A DNA stretch of 64,000 nt from JAHCHG01 sp965214585 (GCA_965214585.1 OZ243957.1:2852001-2916000); one strand, 5' to 3'; numbered from the stretch's first letter, positions 8,767 to 17,228 are shown. The notes: generated by a model not told the origin, from the sequence alone. Made by a program: numbers and translations.

Positions 8767-9567
8767 TCAATCGTTTAATCGCAGAGCGTCGTAACATTCG
8801 CAGGCGGAATCTTCCAATTTCGCGCGGTCTAAAATTTTTATTCCGCCGCGTGAATAATCTATCAAACCTTTTTTGCGAAGCATCTGGGCGGCAATCGTAA
8901 TCGTCGGGCGGTTTGCGCCGAGCAGCAGCGCGAGACGTTCCTGCGTCATTTTCAGGCGGTTAGTTTTAACCCGGTCGCCGAGCATCAACAGCCAGCCGCA
9001 CAGACGCTTTTCGAGCAGATGAAAAGATTTGCAGACGAGTCTTTGAGAAATCTGACTGATTTGCCGGTTAATGTATTCGAGCAGCGCGGTTTGCAGAGTT
9101 CCGGGGCGGGCAAATTCTTGTTTGAGAATTTCCGTTTTTATCCGCCAAGCGTTTCCCTTAATAATTGTTTGGACGCGATGCTGCGGCGGATTCGCGCCGA
9201 GAACAGCACATAAACCGCTTGCGCCGTCTGGTCCGATCATCGCCGTTTCGATTGTGTTTCCGTCTTCGAGATCGGAAATGTCGGACACGACGGCGGTTTC
9301 GGGAAAATAGACGTAACGGTTCTCTTCGCCCGCCGCGTAAATCTGTTCGCCGGAAGCTAAAAAAACAAAATCCAGATTCGGAATAAGACGCGCCGCGTCA
9401 AAATTCGACAGCGAAGCGAGAATTCGGTTGTTCGATATTTTTTCGGCTGACAACGCTTCCGCCTTTTTTTCTCCGACGAAAATAGTGTTAAAACTTTTAA
9501 CGCTTGAAAATTCTGAAACCGTGTTTTTTGACGTGCCGTTGTTTTTACGGCTTAATGCGTTTATCAT
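8767..9567 (-). CDS. Crp/Fnr-family transcriptional regulator
   Basis: 266 residues. After a ~45-residue polar lead, residues ~55-165 form a cyclic-nucleotide-binding-like beta barrel (LASGEQIYAAGEENRYVYFP, AMIGPDGASGLCAVLG), followed by the dimer helix and a C-terminal winged helix whose recognition segment is TQERLALLLGANRPTITIAA. No Fnr-type N-terminal cysteine cluster, so it is not an Fe-S oxygen sensor. The effector is unknown: the usual RxS phosphate loop of cAMP binders is not obvious. Neighbour of a PYP-like PAS protein on the same strand. Confidence 0.9.
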   Translation of the reverse strand: MINALSRKNNGTSKNTVSEFSSVKSFNTIFVGEKKAEALSAEKISNNRILASLSNFDAARLIPNLDFVFLASGEQIYAAGEENRYVYFPETAVVSDISDLEDGNTIETAMIGPDGASGLCAVLGANPPQHRVQTIIKGNAWRIKTEILKQEFARPGTLQTALLEYINRQISQISQRLVCKSFHLLEKRLCGWLLMLGDRVKTNRLKMTQERLALLLGANRPTITIAAQMLRKKGLIDYSRGGIKILDRAKLEDSACECYDALRLND

Positions 9568-9612
9568 TTTATTTTTTTTGTAAACAATTTATTCACGTTC
9601 TTTGGAAAAAAT

Positions 9613-9987
9613 CTAAATCTTTCTAATGTCAACAATAGTCGCTTTGCTGCGTTCGCTGTTTGAACGCTCGACGATCCGCACCAGCAGGACTTTCGCCGGA
9701 ATTTTTTGATTTTCCAACTGACAGGAAAACGTAAATCTTACCGTTGTCGAGCCGCTTTGAATAAAATTACGGAAACGCCGGCGCAGTTCTTCCATATTTT
9801 CAAACGGCGCGACTTCATCAAAAAAGTTGCGTCCGACGGCAGCCGACGTTTTTTCGGAAAAAAGTTTTTCTGCCGCCGTCCGGCAATACAAAACAGTTCC
9901 CGCATCGTTTATTTCAAACCAACCGATACTTTCTTCTTCGTATAAACCGACGGTTTTCGGCTGCAGATTCGGTGTAATGTTTATCAT
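9613..9987 (-). CDS. Photoactive-yellow-protein-like PAS protein lacking the chromophore cysteine
   Basis: 124 residues, essentially one PAS domain, with GGAG six bases before the ATG. VGRNFFDEVAPFENMEELRR aligns to the PYP signature (GKNFF-DVAPC), and the TFSCQLENQKIPAKVLLVRI strand pair matches the PYP C-terminus. The residue that carries p-coumarate in PYP (Cys69) is Phe here, while the AAE glutamate region is kept. It therefore has the PYP fold but probably no PYP chromophore; a ligand sensor or protein-interaction domain is more likely. Lies 45 bp upstream of the Crp/Fnr gene and is probably cotranscribed. Confidence 0.72.
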   Translation of the reverse strand: MINITPNLQPKTVGLYEEESIGWFEINDAGTVLYCRTAAEKLFSEKTSAAVGRNFFDEVAPFENMEELRRRFRNFIQSGSTTVRFTFSCQLENQKIPAKVLLVRIVERSNSERSKATIVDIRKI

Positions 9988-10147
9988 AAAACTCCAAAAA
10001 ATCCTTTCAATCCAACGCGCCGATTTTTGGCGGATGAAACTAAATTACTTTTGTTTGAAATTCCATAATGTAAAAATTCGATACGGGCGGAAATCGGGAA
10101 AGCGGGAATTGTTTCTAGGGATTTTTCCCAACAAGCCTTGAAAAATT

Positions 10148-10180
10148 ACAAATCGAAATCGCTCCGAGATTTCGATTTGT
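10148..10180. repeat. 13-bp-stem hairpin
   Basis: Arms ACAAATCGAAATC and GATTTCGATTTGT around a 7-nt loop. It lies in the non-coding stretch 9988-10851, which otherwise holds a looser inverted repeat (about 10211-10318), a receiver-domain remnant and a long-range inverted repeat at 10569-10702. No gene is evident there. Confidence 0.65.
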
Positions 10181-10371
10181 ATATAGCTTTGTTTCTCGCC
10201 TGTTTTAAAAAAATGCCATTGGATTCGGGAAACGCAAGGCGCGTCAATCCCGAATCAAAGTCGGTTAGGGACTTAATCTCATTCAACAGCTTGAATCTTT
10301 ATTCAATGGCATTCTTCAAATAGATTAGAAAAGTATGAAAATCTTTTGAATAAGGAAAGCGGAAAACGCCT

Positions 10372-10505
10372 TTAAGGATTTTCCCTAAAGTATGCCGGCT
10401 GTCGGCTGGTATGTTTTTCGAGCGTGTTTTCAAGCAAAGCGAAATTCAGAGGTTTAACGAAATATTCGTTAGCTCCGACTGCTCCGGCGGTGTTTGAGAT
10501 TAGTT
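10372..10505 (-). pseudogene. Remnant of a response-regulator receiver domain
   Basis: On the minus strand one frame reads SNTAGAVGANEYFVKPLNFA followed by LLENTLEKHT and a TAA at 10372-10374. This matches the end of a CheY-like receiver (alpha4, the conserved Lys-Pro after beta5, and alpha5). Upstream the frame degenerates and the phosphoacceptor half is missing, so it is a 3' fragment. It is the clearest trace of former coding sequence in the gap before the degenerate receiver gene. Confidence 0.55.
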
Positions 10506-10568
10506 TGAAAATAAAATTGAAGTTATAAAAAAATTAAAGGCGAGCGACAAGCCGCGCTCACCTTTTCC

Positions 10569-10702
10569 ACCCTTTGTTCGTTTGAGTAACCGACGCATAA
10601 ATTTTGTTAAAATTCTGTTTTCGCCGGTCAGCTTGATTTTTTGTAACTGTAGTATCACGTTCGCCGAATTTTTTTACTATCGGGAAAAAACGAACAAAGG
10701 GT
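10569..10702. repeat. 15-bp inverted repeat spaced by about 100 nt
   Basis: ACCCTTTGTTCGTTT at 10569-10583 and its exact complement at 10688-10702. Position 150 bp upstream of the receiver-like gene would suit a long-range RNA fold or the ends of a small element; neither is demonstrated. Confidence 0.6.
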
Positions 10703-10851
10703 AGGGATTTTTACTAATTAAAACCCGATTTTTTTTCGATTGTCTGCCTTAATACAGACCGAACCTTTCATCTGAGATTAAAATTATGCCGTAAAACTTG
10801 ACGAACAATAGTTTCGTCCGTTACTAAACAAAAGTTTTTTCCGAAGGCGAA

Positions 10852-11232
10852 ATGAGAAAAACAAGCGTATTTTTAATCGAAGAAGACAATGACAGCCGTC
10901 TTTTATGGCGGGAAACTCTAAAAGATTTCGGCTGCAAAGTTTCATTGGCGATTGATGAAGAAGATGCGCTCGACAGAGCCGGCGGCGGATGCTTAAAAGC
11001 CGATTTGGTGCTGATTAATCTGCTCGAAAAATCGCCAAACGAAGTTTTAGAAATCGGAAGAAACATCTGCCGCGTGGGAAATATAAACGCGCCGATTGTC
11101 GTCGTCGCTCAAAAATACGGCGAAGATTTGGAAGGCACAAACGCGCGGTTCGGCGAAAACGAATATGTAACTTATCTCGAAGACGGCGAACAGTTGTTCG
11201 ATTTAATAGACCGTCTGACGGCGCAGAATTAA
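10852..11232 (+). CDS. Degenerate (pseudo-)receiver domain protein
   Basis: 126 residues, a single CheY-like fold. The acidic pocket start is present as LIEEDNDSRLLW, but the expected phosphoacceptor position in DLVLINLLEKSP is Asn rather than Asp, the Thr/Ser of beta4 is Ala (IVVVAQKYG), and no conserved Lys is seen at YVTYLEDG. It probably cannot be phosphorylated in the usual way and may act as a constitutive or ligand-bound adaptor. Stand-alone, on the plus strand between repeat-rich gaps. No strong ribosome site. Confidence 0.75.
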   Translation: MRKTSVFLIEEDNDSRLLWRETLKDFGCKVSLAIDEEDALDRAGGGCLKADLVLINLLEKSPNEVLEIGRNICRVGNINAPIVVVAQKYGEDLEGTNARFGENEYVTYLEDGEQLFDLIDRLTAQN

Positions 11233-11267
11233 AAACTAAAAATTTAAGATTAATGCTCAAAATTACT

Positions 11268-11573
11268 TAATAATTCACCTTACGCGATTTTTCTTTTACC
11301 CGCTTTCAAGCGGCTTTCCGCGCTTCGCGGTTTTAGCCACGTCATTTATGGCGTGGTCAGTAATTCGTTTAAGGGTTTAGGGCGTTTTAACGTCCTTTTC
11401 TTCGCTTTAGCATTGACGTTTTAGCGGCTAAAGCCTTCTGCAAGGACGTTAAAACGCCATTCAAATGTTTCTTTATTACGTTCCCACGCCATAAATGACG
11501 TGGCTAAAACCGCGAAGCGCGGAAAGCCTGATAAATCAGGCTGAAATCCAGCATCGCGTAAGGTGAGTTAATA
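11268..11573. repeat. Approximately 305-bp nested palindrome
   Basis: Outer arms around TTCACCTTACGCGAT / ATCGCGTAAGGTGAG, a nearly perfect ~45-bp middle pair (11312-11356 with 11484-11528, including GCCACGTCATTTATGGCGTG), and an inner pair GGCGTTTTAACGTCCTT / AAGGACGTTAAAACGCC (11381-11397, 11442-11458). It has no ORF of its own. The arrangement resembles a non-autonomous palindromic element; no second copy is in this window. Confidence 0.75.
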
Positions 11574-11601
11574 ACTTCCGGTCTTGGAAATCTTCACTTT
11601 T

Positions 11602-11637
11602 GTTTTTAACTTTTAATTTTTAATTCTCAATTCTCTT
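11602..11637. repeat. Heptamer tandem repeat (xTTTTAA / TTCTCAA)
   Basis: Reads as consecutive 7-mers TTTTTAA, CTTTTAA, TTTTTAA, TTCTCAA, TTCTCTT. It overlaps the stop codon of the response regulator gene. A looser reverse-complement partner lies at about 11225-11255. One of six loci with this design. Confidence 0.6.
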
Positions 11638-12283
11638 GCAGCCAGCCTTGCAAAACGGCGTAATGCACGATGTCGAGACGGGTTTTCATATTTAATTTTT
11701 TCAGCGAATTGGCTTTGTGTGCTTCGACGGTTTTAACGGAAATGTCGAATTGTTCGGCGATTTCCTTGTTGCTGTAACCCCACGCGATTTGGCGCAGAAT
11801 TTCCGTTTCGCGTTCGGTCAAAGGTGCGCCGGTCGTTTCGCCGCGCAGAGTAGCTTTTTTGCGGTTAAAACTGTTAAAAACTTTTCCGGTGATCGCCGGA
11901 TCGAGATAATTTTCGCCCGCGGCGACGGCGCGAATCGCTCGCAATAATTCATCCGACGCGCTTTGTTTTAACACATAACCGGAAACTCCGGCTTGCAAAA
12001 GTTCGTTGAGATAAGCCGTGTCGGTGTGGCGCGTGAGCGTTAAAATTTTGATCTCCGGCATAACTCTTTTGAGTTTCGCCGTCGCCACCAAACCGTTTAA
12101 TTCCGGCATCGAAACGTCCATCAGCAAAACGTCGGGCGTGAGTTCCTGCGCGAGTTTGATGGCTTCGCGCCCGTCGCCCGCTTCGCCGACGATTTGCATA
12201 TCTTCCTGCGCCTCAATCAGCATTTTAATTCCTTCGCGCACCGTTTCGTGATCTTCGGCGATTACTATTCTGATTTCGTTCAT
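11627..12283 (-). CDS. NarL/FixJ-type response regulator
   Basis: 218 residues from ATG 12283 (NEIRIVIAEDHETVREG). The longer frame to 12322 reads into purine-rich repeat DNA and is unlikely. The receiver has the acidic pair AEDH, phosphoacceptor Asp in PDVLLMDVSMPELNG, Thr in LTLTRH and Lys in GYVLKQ. The C-terminal LuxR-type HTH is APLTERETEILRQIAWGYSN with KTVEAHKANSLKKL. It is the expected partner of the HisKA_3-type kinase encoded upstream at 12864-16883, from which it is separated by a four-helix-bundle gene. Its last codons and stop lie in a heptamer repeat. Confidence 0.93.
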   Translation of the reverse strand: MNEIRIVIAEDHETVREGIKMLIEAQEDMQIVGEAGDGREAIKLAQELTPDVLLMDVSMPELNGLVATAKLKRVMPEIKILTLTRHTDTAYLNELLQAGVSGYVLKQSASDELLRAIRAVAAGENYLDPAITGKVFNSFNRKKATLRGETTGAPLTERETEILRQIAWGYSNKEIAEQFDISVKTVEAHKANSLKKLNMKTRLDIVHYAVLQGWLQEN

Positions 12284-12289
12284 CCTTCT

Positions 12290-12424
12290 TTCAAGATGGG
12301 GAGACAGGGAGAAAGGGAGCAAGGGAGATGGGGAGATGGGGAAACACTTGTATTTTCAAACAATCTCCCTTTCTCCAAAAACTCCTCATTTCCCTGCCTC
12401 CCTTTCTCCCCGTCTCCCTTTCTC
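12290..12424. repeat. Purine/pyrimidine octamer repeats, inverted pair
   Basis: 12293-12343 reads as 8-mers AGATGGGG, AGACAGGG, AGAAAGGG, AGCAAGGG, AGATGGGG, AGATGGGG. 12363-12424 carries the complementary CTCCCTTT-type octamers. The block lies between the response-regulator start and the end of the four-helix-bundle gene, and overlaps that gene's TGA stop. G-runs give quadruplex potential. Confidence 0.8.
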
Positions 12425-12815
12425 ACTTCCTTCCCGACGGTAAAACCCAAGCCTCCGGGTGATTAATCATTGTTACGAGCATCGAGATTACTTCATCGTA
12501 TATTTTAAAGAGGATTCTGCCAACTTCTTTTTCCAAATAACCGCAGCGAACGGCAAATTCGAGCCACGTTTGAGTTTCGGCGGCTTCGCCTTCCGCATCG
12601 TTCAATTTGCTGACAAACGCGGCTTGATAACGGCGTTTGCGCCACGCTTCCGCCGTATTCGCGCAGACCGAACGCGACGAACGCCGCATCTGATCGGTCA
12701 GCGAATAAGTTTCTTCCTTGGGAAAATTCTTACTAATCTCAAAAATCCGCATCGCTGCCTCAAACGCCTTTTTATAAACCTCTAAATCCTGATGCCGAAC
12801 AATCTTCCCACTCAT
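12423..12815 (-). CDS. Four-helix-bundle protein (23S rRNA intervening-sequence / Avd-like family)
   Basis: 130 residues, all-helical. The family signature opens as HQDLEVYKKAFEAAMRIFEI, with FPKEETYSLTDQMRRSSRS and NTAEAW, then YLEFAVR-type and EKEVGRILFKIYDEVISML helices. Members occur inside 23S rRNA insertions, as Avd in diversity-generating retroelements, and as orphan genes of unknown role. No reverse transcriptase or variable repeat is seen here, so this is an orphan. It is bracketed on both sides by octamer repeats and sits between a sensor kinase and its likely response regulator, suggesting it arrived as a cassette. Confidence 0.88.
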   Translation of the reverse strand: MSGKIVRHQDLEVYKKAFEAAMRIFEISKNFPKEETYSLTDQMRRSSRSVCANTAEAWRKRRYQAAFVSKLNDAEGEAAETQTWLEFAVRCGYLEKEVGRILFKIYDEVISMLVTMINHPEAWVLPSGRK

Positions 12816-12828
12816 AATATAAAATTCC

Positions 12829-12886
12829 CCATCTCCCCATCTCCCTTTCTCCCCATCTCCCCTTCACCCCATCTCCCCATCTCTCA
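12829..12886. repeat. Pyrimidine octamer repeat (ATCTCCCC)
   Basis: Consecutive 8-mers ATCTCCCC, ATCTCCCT, TTCTCCCC, ATCTCCCC, TTCACCCC, ATCTCCCC, ATCTCTCA. It overlaps the 3' end of the hybrid kinase gene, whose last residues (DGEMG) and TGA stop are written by the repeat. Confidence 0.8.
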
Positions 12887-15800
12887 CCAAAAGCGGAACG
12901 CGAACAAAAATCGTCGTTCCGTTTCCGCGAGACGACTCGATTTCGACGTTGCCGCCGACGAGCGCGGCGCGTTCCTGCATTCCGATCAAACCGATGCCTT
13001 TGCTGCGGTTTTTCTTGCTTTTGACATTAAAACCTTTGCCGTCGTCCTCGATTATCAAAATCACCAGACCATCGCGTTTTTCGAGCGAAACTTCGGCGCG
13101 GCTTGCGTTGGCGTGTTTGTGCGTATTGTTTAAGGCTTCCTGCGTGATGCGGTAAAGATTCGTTTCGACTTCCGGCAGCAGACGCTCTTTTTCAAAATTG
13201 GCGACGCGAAACTCGCTCGTTACGCCGGCAAAGCGCGACCATTCGCCGACATAATTTTTCATCGCCGCAACCAGACCCAAATCGTCGAGCGTGGCGGGGC
13301 GCAGTTCCCACGCGAGAAAATCAACACCGTCGTCAATTTGTTTAGCAAAAACCTGCGCCTCGTCAATGCCGCCGCAAACTTCGTCGTCCTCACAGATTTT
13401 TCTGACGCTTTCCAGCTTTAAGCGCAAAGCCGTCAGTTTTTGACCGAGTTCGTCGTGCAGATCGCGGGCGATGCGCTTTCTCTCGTCTTCCTGCGCTCCG
13501 ACGAGTTTTTGCAGCATTTCCTTGTCGCGTTTGATCTGCTCGATTTTATAGCGTTCGGTCAGATCGCGGGCGATTTTTACAAAACCGTCAATTTTGCCGT
13601 TTTTCAAAGGCTGCATCACGCCGGAGACGTAAAACTTTGTGCCGTCTTTCCGCAGATGCCAGCGTTCGTCTTCGGAACTTCCGGTTTTCGCCGCCGTTTG
13701 CATTTCCTCTTCCGGCTTGCCCCGTTCGCGGTCTTCGGGCGTAAATAAAACGGCGGCGGGTTTGCCGATGATCTCGCTTTCCGCGTAGCCGAAAATTTTC
13801 TCCGCGCCCGTGTTCCAGCCGCTGATAATTCCGTTCGTGTCGCTCGTGATAATCGCGTAATCGTCAACGCTGTTCATAATCAGGCGCAGGCGTTCTTCGG
13901 ATTCGCTCAGATTTTCCTGAAAATTTCTGCGCTCGGTTACATCGCTCATCACGCCGCTCATCCGCGTCGCCGCGCCGCCGACGGTTTCGACGACCTGACC
14001 GTAACCTTCCATCCAGCGAATTTCGCCCGCGTCCGTGCGGGCGCGAAACTCGGCGTTAAAAACCGTCCTTTTTTCGACGGCTTCTTTGATCAGCCCGCCG
14101 ATCCATTCGCGGTCGTTTTCGTGAACGTGATCGAAAAACATTTCCGGTTTGACCGGATTTGTTTGCGGCTTCATTCCGAACAACAAAAAATGCCGTTCGT
14201 TCCAGTGAATTTCGTCGTTCGTCAAATTCCAACTCCAAGTTCCCATTTCGGCGGCTTCAACCGCGATTCGCAGATGTTCTTCGGATTCGCGCAGTTCTTC
14301 TTCCTGCCGCTTGCTTTTCGAGATGTTGACGAAAGCGATGATCGTGCCGTTGATTTGATCTTCCGCCGTCCGATAAGGCGTGATCTGCATCAGGTAAACA
14401 TCGCCGTCCGTCGTGCGGACTTCGCGCTCGACGGGCTGTAAATTATCCAAAACCGCTTCGATGTCCGCCGTTAAATTTTCATATTCGAGTTTGTGCGTGA
14501 TGTCGGACAAAACGCGCCCGTTGTCGGACGGAATCAGATTGAAAATTTCTCCGGCTGACGGCGTGAACATTTTGACGCGAAAATTCCGGTCAAGAAAAAT
14601 CGTGCCGATGCGCGACGAATTCATCAAGTTTCGGAAATCGTTGTTCGACTGCGATAATTCTTCGATCTTGATTTTCAGTTCCTGATTGACGGTAACGAGT
14701 TCTTCGTTGACCGACTGCAATTCCTCTTTGCCCGTTTCCAATTCTTCGGTCGTCGAGCGCAGTTCTTCGTTAATCGCCTGCAATTCTTCGTTCGAAGCCT
14801 TGAGTTCTTCGGCTTGAACTTCCGACTGCTCGACAGATTGGCGAAATCTGGTCTGCGATTTCAATAATTCGTCTTCGAGTTGTTTGTTGAGCGGTTCGTT
14901 CAACTGCAAAGCCGTTTCCGTTTCGCCCGTTTCGTTTTCCGAAGGTTCAAAAACGATTAAAATAAATCCGCGCGTCGCGTCGTCCGTCGTCTGCAAAACC
15001 GGACGCACACTGATATTAAACGATTCGGTTTGTCCGTCAACGTCGAGCCGCAGATTTTCGGCTTTGACGTTCGTTTGATTCTGCACGGCTTGATAAGCGG
15101 CGGTTGTAACGGGCAGACGCAGTTCGGGATGAAGCAGTTTGAACAGATTTTTCGTCATCTCGCCGCCCGCGATTTGCAGAAAGCGTCCGGCGTTCGGCGA
15201 AACGTGAACGATGTCGTAATCTTCGTTGACAATAATCGAAGGCGGCGCGAACTGCTCCAAAATCCGCCCGTGCAGTTCGCCGTAGGAAATTCGCTCGAAA
15301 TTTTGATTAATATTCGCCTGATTTTCATTTTTTGACGGCAGTTGATCAAAACGAAGCGACGGCGACAAATCAGGCACGGGATAAATGATGCGCGGCGCAA
15401 TCTGCCGGGCTTGAAAAATACGCTGCTCGCGGTTAAACGCCGAAAACAGATCGCCCGCGCCGTCAATTGACTCGCTTGAGCCGAGAAAAAGATAACCGTT
15501 CGGCTTTAAGGCGAAATGAAAAGTTTCCAAAACCTTTTCCTGCGCTTCGCCGTTGAGATAAATCAATAAATTGCGGCACGTTACCAAATCGAGCTGCGAA
15601 AACGCCGGGTCTTTTAACAGATTGTGATTGGCAAATAAAACCATCTCGCGCAGTTCGCGCCGGATGCGATAGCCGCTCTTTTCGACGGTGAAAAAACGGC
15701 GCAGTCTGTCGGGCGAAACGTCCGCCGCGTCATTCAAAGTATAAAAACCGTGTCGCGCCGTTTGAATGGCATCTTCGTCAATGTCGGTGGCAAAAATCTG

Positions 15801-16883
15801 CACTTTCGGCGCGTCCGTCAAATGTTCCGATTTTTCCGCCAGAAGCATCGCAATCGAATACGCTTCTTCGCCCGTCGCGCATCCGGCAACCCACAAACGA
15901 ATTTGGTCTTTTGACGTTTTATCCGTCAAAATGCGCGGCAAAACGTCGCGTTCGAGATTTAGAAACGCTTCTTTGTCGCGGAAAAAATTTGTTACCGAAA
16001 TCAGCAAATCCTTGAGCAGCGCATTCGTTTCGTCCAAATTTTCTTTGAGATACGCGGCGTATTCCGGCAGACTCGCAAGACCGCGGACGTTAATTCTTCG
16101 TTCGATGCGCCGCAAAACCGTCGGACGTTTATAATTGGCGAAATCGTGTCCGGTGCGAACTTTTAAAAGCGTGAAAATCTCGCGCAACGCCGATTGCTGT
16201 TCTTCTTCACGCGATTCGGGTTCGACGGGAATTGAAACTTTGCCGAGATTTTTTTTATAAGCGACGATTTTCGCCGGAATTTCCGAAACATTTAAAATCT
16301 CGTCAATAAGTTCCGTCGCAATCGAATTACGCGGCATCTCGGAAAATTCGGCTTCACGCGGATTCTGCACAAACGCCGCGCCGCCTTTTTCCTTGACGCG
16401 CTTAATGCCCATCGAACCGTTCGCGCCCGTCCCCGACAAAATGACGGCAACCGAACGCCCGGCGTGCGATTCGCCCAGAGTGCGAAAGAAAATATCCACG
16501 GGAGCGCGGCGTTCTTCAACCGTGTGAATCGGCGAAACAATAATAAACCCGTCGCGCATCGAAAGACTCTCGTTCGGCGAAACGACATAAACGTGATCGG
16601 CTTCGACTTTGACTTTTTCTTTGACGCGCGTTACCGGAATGTGCGAAACGCTCTGCAGAATCTCGGTCAAACGGCTGTCGTGATCGGGCGAAAGATGCAG
16701 TATGACGACATACGCCGCGCCCGAATTTGCCGGAACATTTTCAAAAAAAGTTTTCAGAGCCTGCACGCCGCCCGCGCTTGCTCCGATGCCGACAATTAAA
16801 AAATCGTCCCGTTTATCGGTTTGTAAGGTCGCGTCCGTTTGTTCGTTTTCCGCTCCGTTATTTTGATTTTTCGATTTTTTCAT
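12864..16883 (-). CDS. CheB-CheR-PAS hybrid sensor histidine kinase
   Basis: 1339 residues. Order: CheB methylesterase domain (GIGASAGGVQALKTFF, HLSPDHDSRL, LSGTGANGSMGIKRV) to ~residue 200; CheR methyltransferase (TNFFRDKEAFLNLE, AGCATGEEAYSIAMLL, DLVTCRNLLIYLNGEAQEKV) to ~490; a PAS-like region; a long coiled coil of repeated EELxxxNEEL units (~650-730); three or four PAS/PAC segments; a HisKA_3 dimerisation helix with phosphoacceptor His in IARDLHDELGQKL near residue 1140; and a HATPase (GIGLIGMQERAALVGG). Cytoplasmic. Likely links a methylation-type sensory input to the NarL-type regulator downstream. Its C-terminal DGEMG is encoded by octamer repeat DNA, suggesting a small 3' replacement. 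Confidence 0.95.
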   Translation of the reverse strand: MKKSKNQNNGAENEQTDATLQTDKRDDFLIVGIGASAGGVQALKTFFENVPANSGAAYVVILHLSPDHDSRLTEILQSVSHIPVTRVKEKVKVEADHVYVVSPNESLSMRDGFIIVSPIHTVEERRAPVDIFFRTLGESHAGRSVAVILSGTGANGSMGIKRVKEKGGAAFVQNPREAEFSEMPRNSIATELIDEILNVSEIPAKIVAYKKNLGKVSIPVEPESREEEQQSALREIFTLLKVRTGHDFANYKRPTVLRRIERRINVRGLASLPEYAAYLKENLDETNALLKDLLISVTNFFRDKEAFLNLERDVLPRILTDKTSKDQIRLWVAGCATGEEAYSIAMLLAEKSEHLTDAPKVQIFATDIDEDAIQTARHGFYTLNDAADVSPDRLRRFFTVEKSGYRIRRELREMVLFANHNLLKDPAFSQLDLVTCRNLLIYLNGEAQEKVLETFHFALKPNGYLFLGSSESIDGAGDLFSAFNREQRIFQARQIAPRIIYPVPDLSPSLRFDQLPSKNENQANINQNFERISYGELHGRILEQFAPPSIIVNEDYDIVHVSPNAGRFLQIAGGEMTKNLFKLLHPELRLPVTTAAYQAVQNQTNVKAENLRLDVDGQTESFNISVRPVLQTTDDATRGFILIVFEPSENETGETETALQLNEPLNKQLEDELLKSQTRFRQSVEQSEVQAEELKASNEELQAINEELRSTTEELETGKEELQSVNEELVTVNQELKIKIEELSQSNNDFRNLMNSSRIGTIFLDRNFRVKMFTPSAGEIFNLIPSDNGRVLSDITHKLEYENLTADIEAVLDNLQPVEREVRTTDGDVYLMQITPYRTAEDQINGTIIAFVNISKSKRQEEELRESEEHLRIAVEAAEMGTWSWNLTNDEIHWNERHFLLFGMKPQTNPVKPEMFFDHVHENDREWIGGLIKEAVEKRTVFNAEFRARTDAGEIRWMEGYGQVVETVGGAATRMSGVMSDVTERRNFQENLSESEERLRLIMNSVDDYAIITSDTNGIISGWNTGAEKIFGYAESEIIGKPAAVLFTPEDRERGKPEEEMQTAAKTGSSEDERWHLRKDGTKFYVSGVMQPLKNGKIDGFVKIARDLTERYKIEQIKRDKEMLQKLVGAQEDERKRIARDLHDELGQKLTALRLKLESVRKICEDDEVCGGIDEAQVFAKQIDDGVDFLAWELRPATLDDLGLVAAMKNYVGEWSRFAGVTSEFRVANFEKERLLPEVETNLYRITQEALNNTHKHANASRAEVSLEKRDGLVILIIEDDGKGFNVKSKKNRSKGIGLIGMQERAALVGGNVEIESSRGNGTTIFVRVPLLVRDGEMG

Positions 16884-16944
16884 TATTTTTTATAAAAACT
16901 TCTCTGCGGATTTTTTAAGCCTGTGAGTAAAAGCGTCTGCTTAC

Positions 16945-17228
16945 CGTAAAACAGGCTGGATGGTCTTTGAAAAATAAATACCGCAAAAAAGATGCTTGAT
17001 TTTTGCCGCGTTAGCGGCAGTTTGAATTTAGCCGTGCCGCAATAAAAAGTTTGATCGAGTGAATCGCGGAGCGGACTGGAGCGCAATCCGTCCCGGTTGC
17101 AATGAGCGCGTAAGCGCGAAAAAAATGTTTGATAATGCGGCGTTCGAGTAAATAACGACTTTTTCGCGTCGAAGCGACGCTCATTGCAACCGGGACGGAT
17201 TGCGCTCCAGTCCGCTCCGCGTTTTTAC
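16945..17228. repeat. Large palindromic element, copy B
   Basis: Core 17065-17221 with the same 20-nt terminal arms as copy A (CGCGGAGCGGACTGGAGCGC) and the core inverted relative to it. The leader CGTAAAACAGGCTGGATGGT matches A's leader and is followed by extra bases including a GCCGCGTTAGCGGC hairpin. Its right end carries the TAA stop (17225-17227) of the CheB gene. Confidence 0.85.

Noticed and set aside
10138..10323. 61-residue plus-strand ORF
   Set aside because: Falls on two hairpins in a non-coding gap; no ribosome site and no recognisable protein pattern.
12423..12815. Diversity-generating retroelement
   Set aside because: The Avd-like protein is present but no reverse transcriptase and no template/variable repeat pair is visible nearby.
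13440..16799. Many 60-120-codon plus-strand frames opposite the hybrid kinase
   Set aside because: Antisense shadows of a long high-GC coding region with complete domain structure on the other strand.
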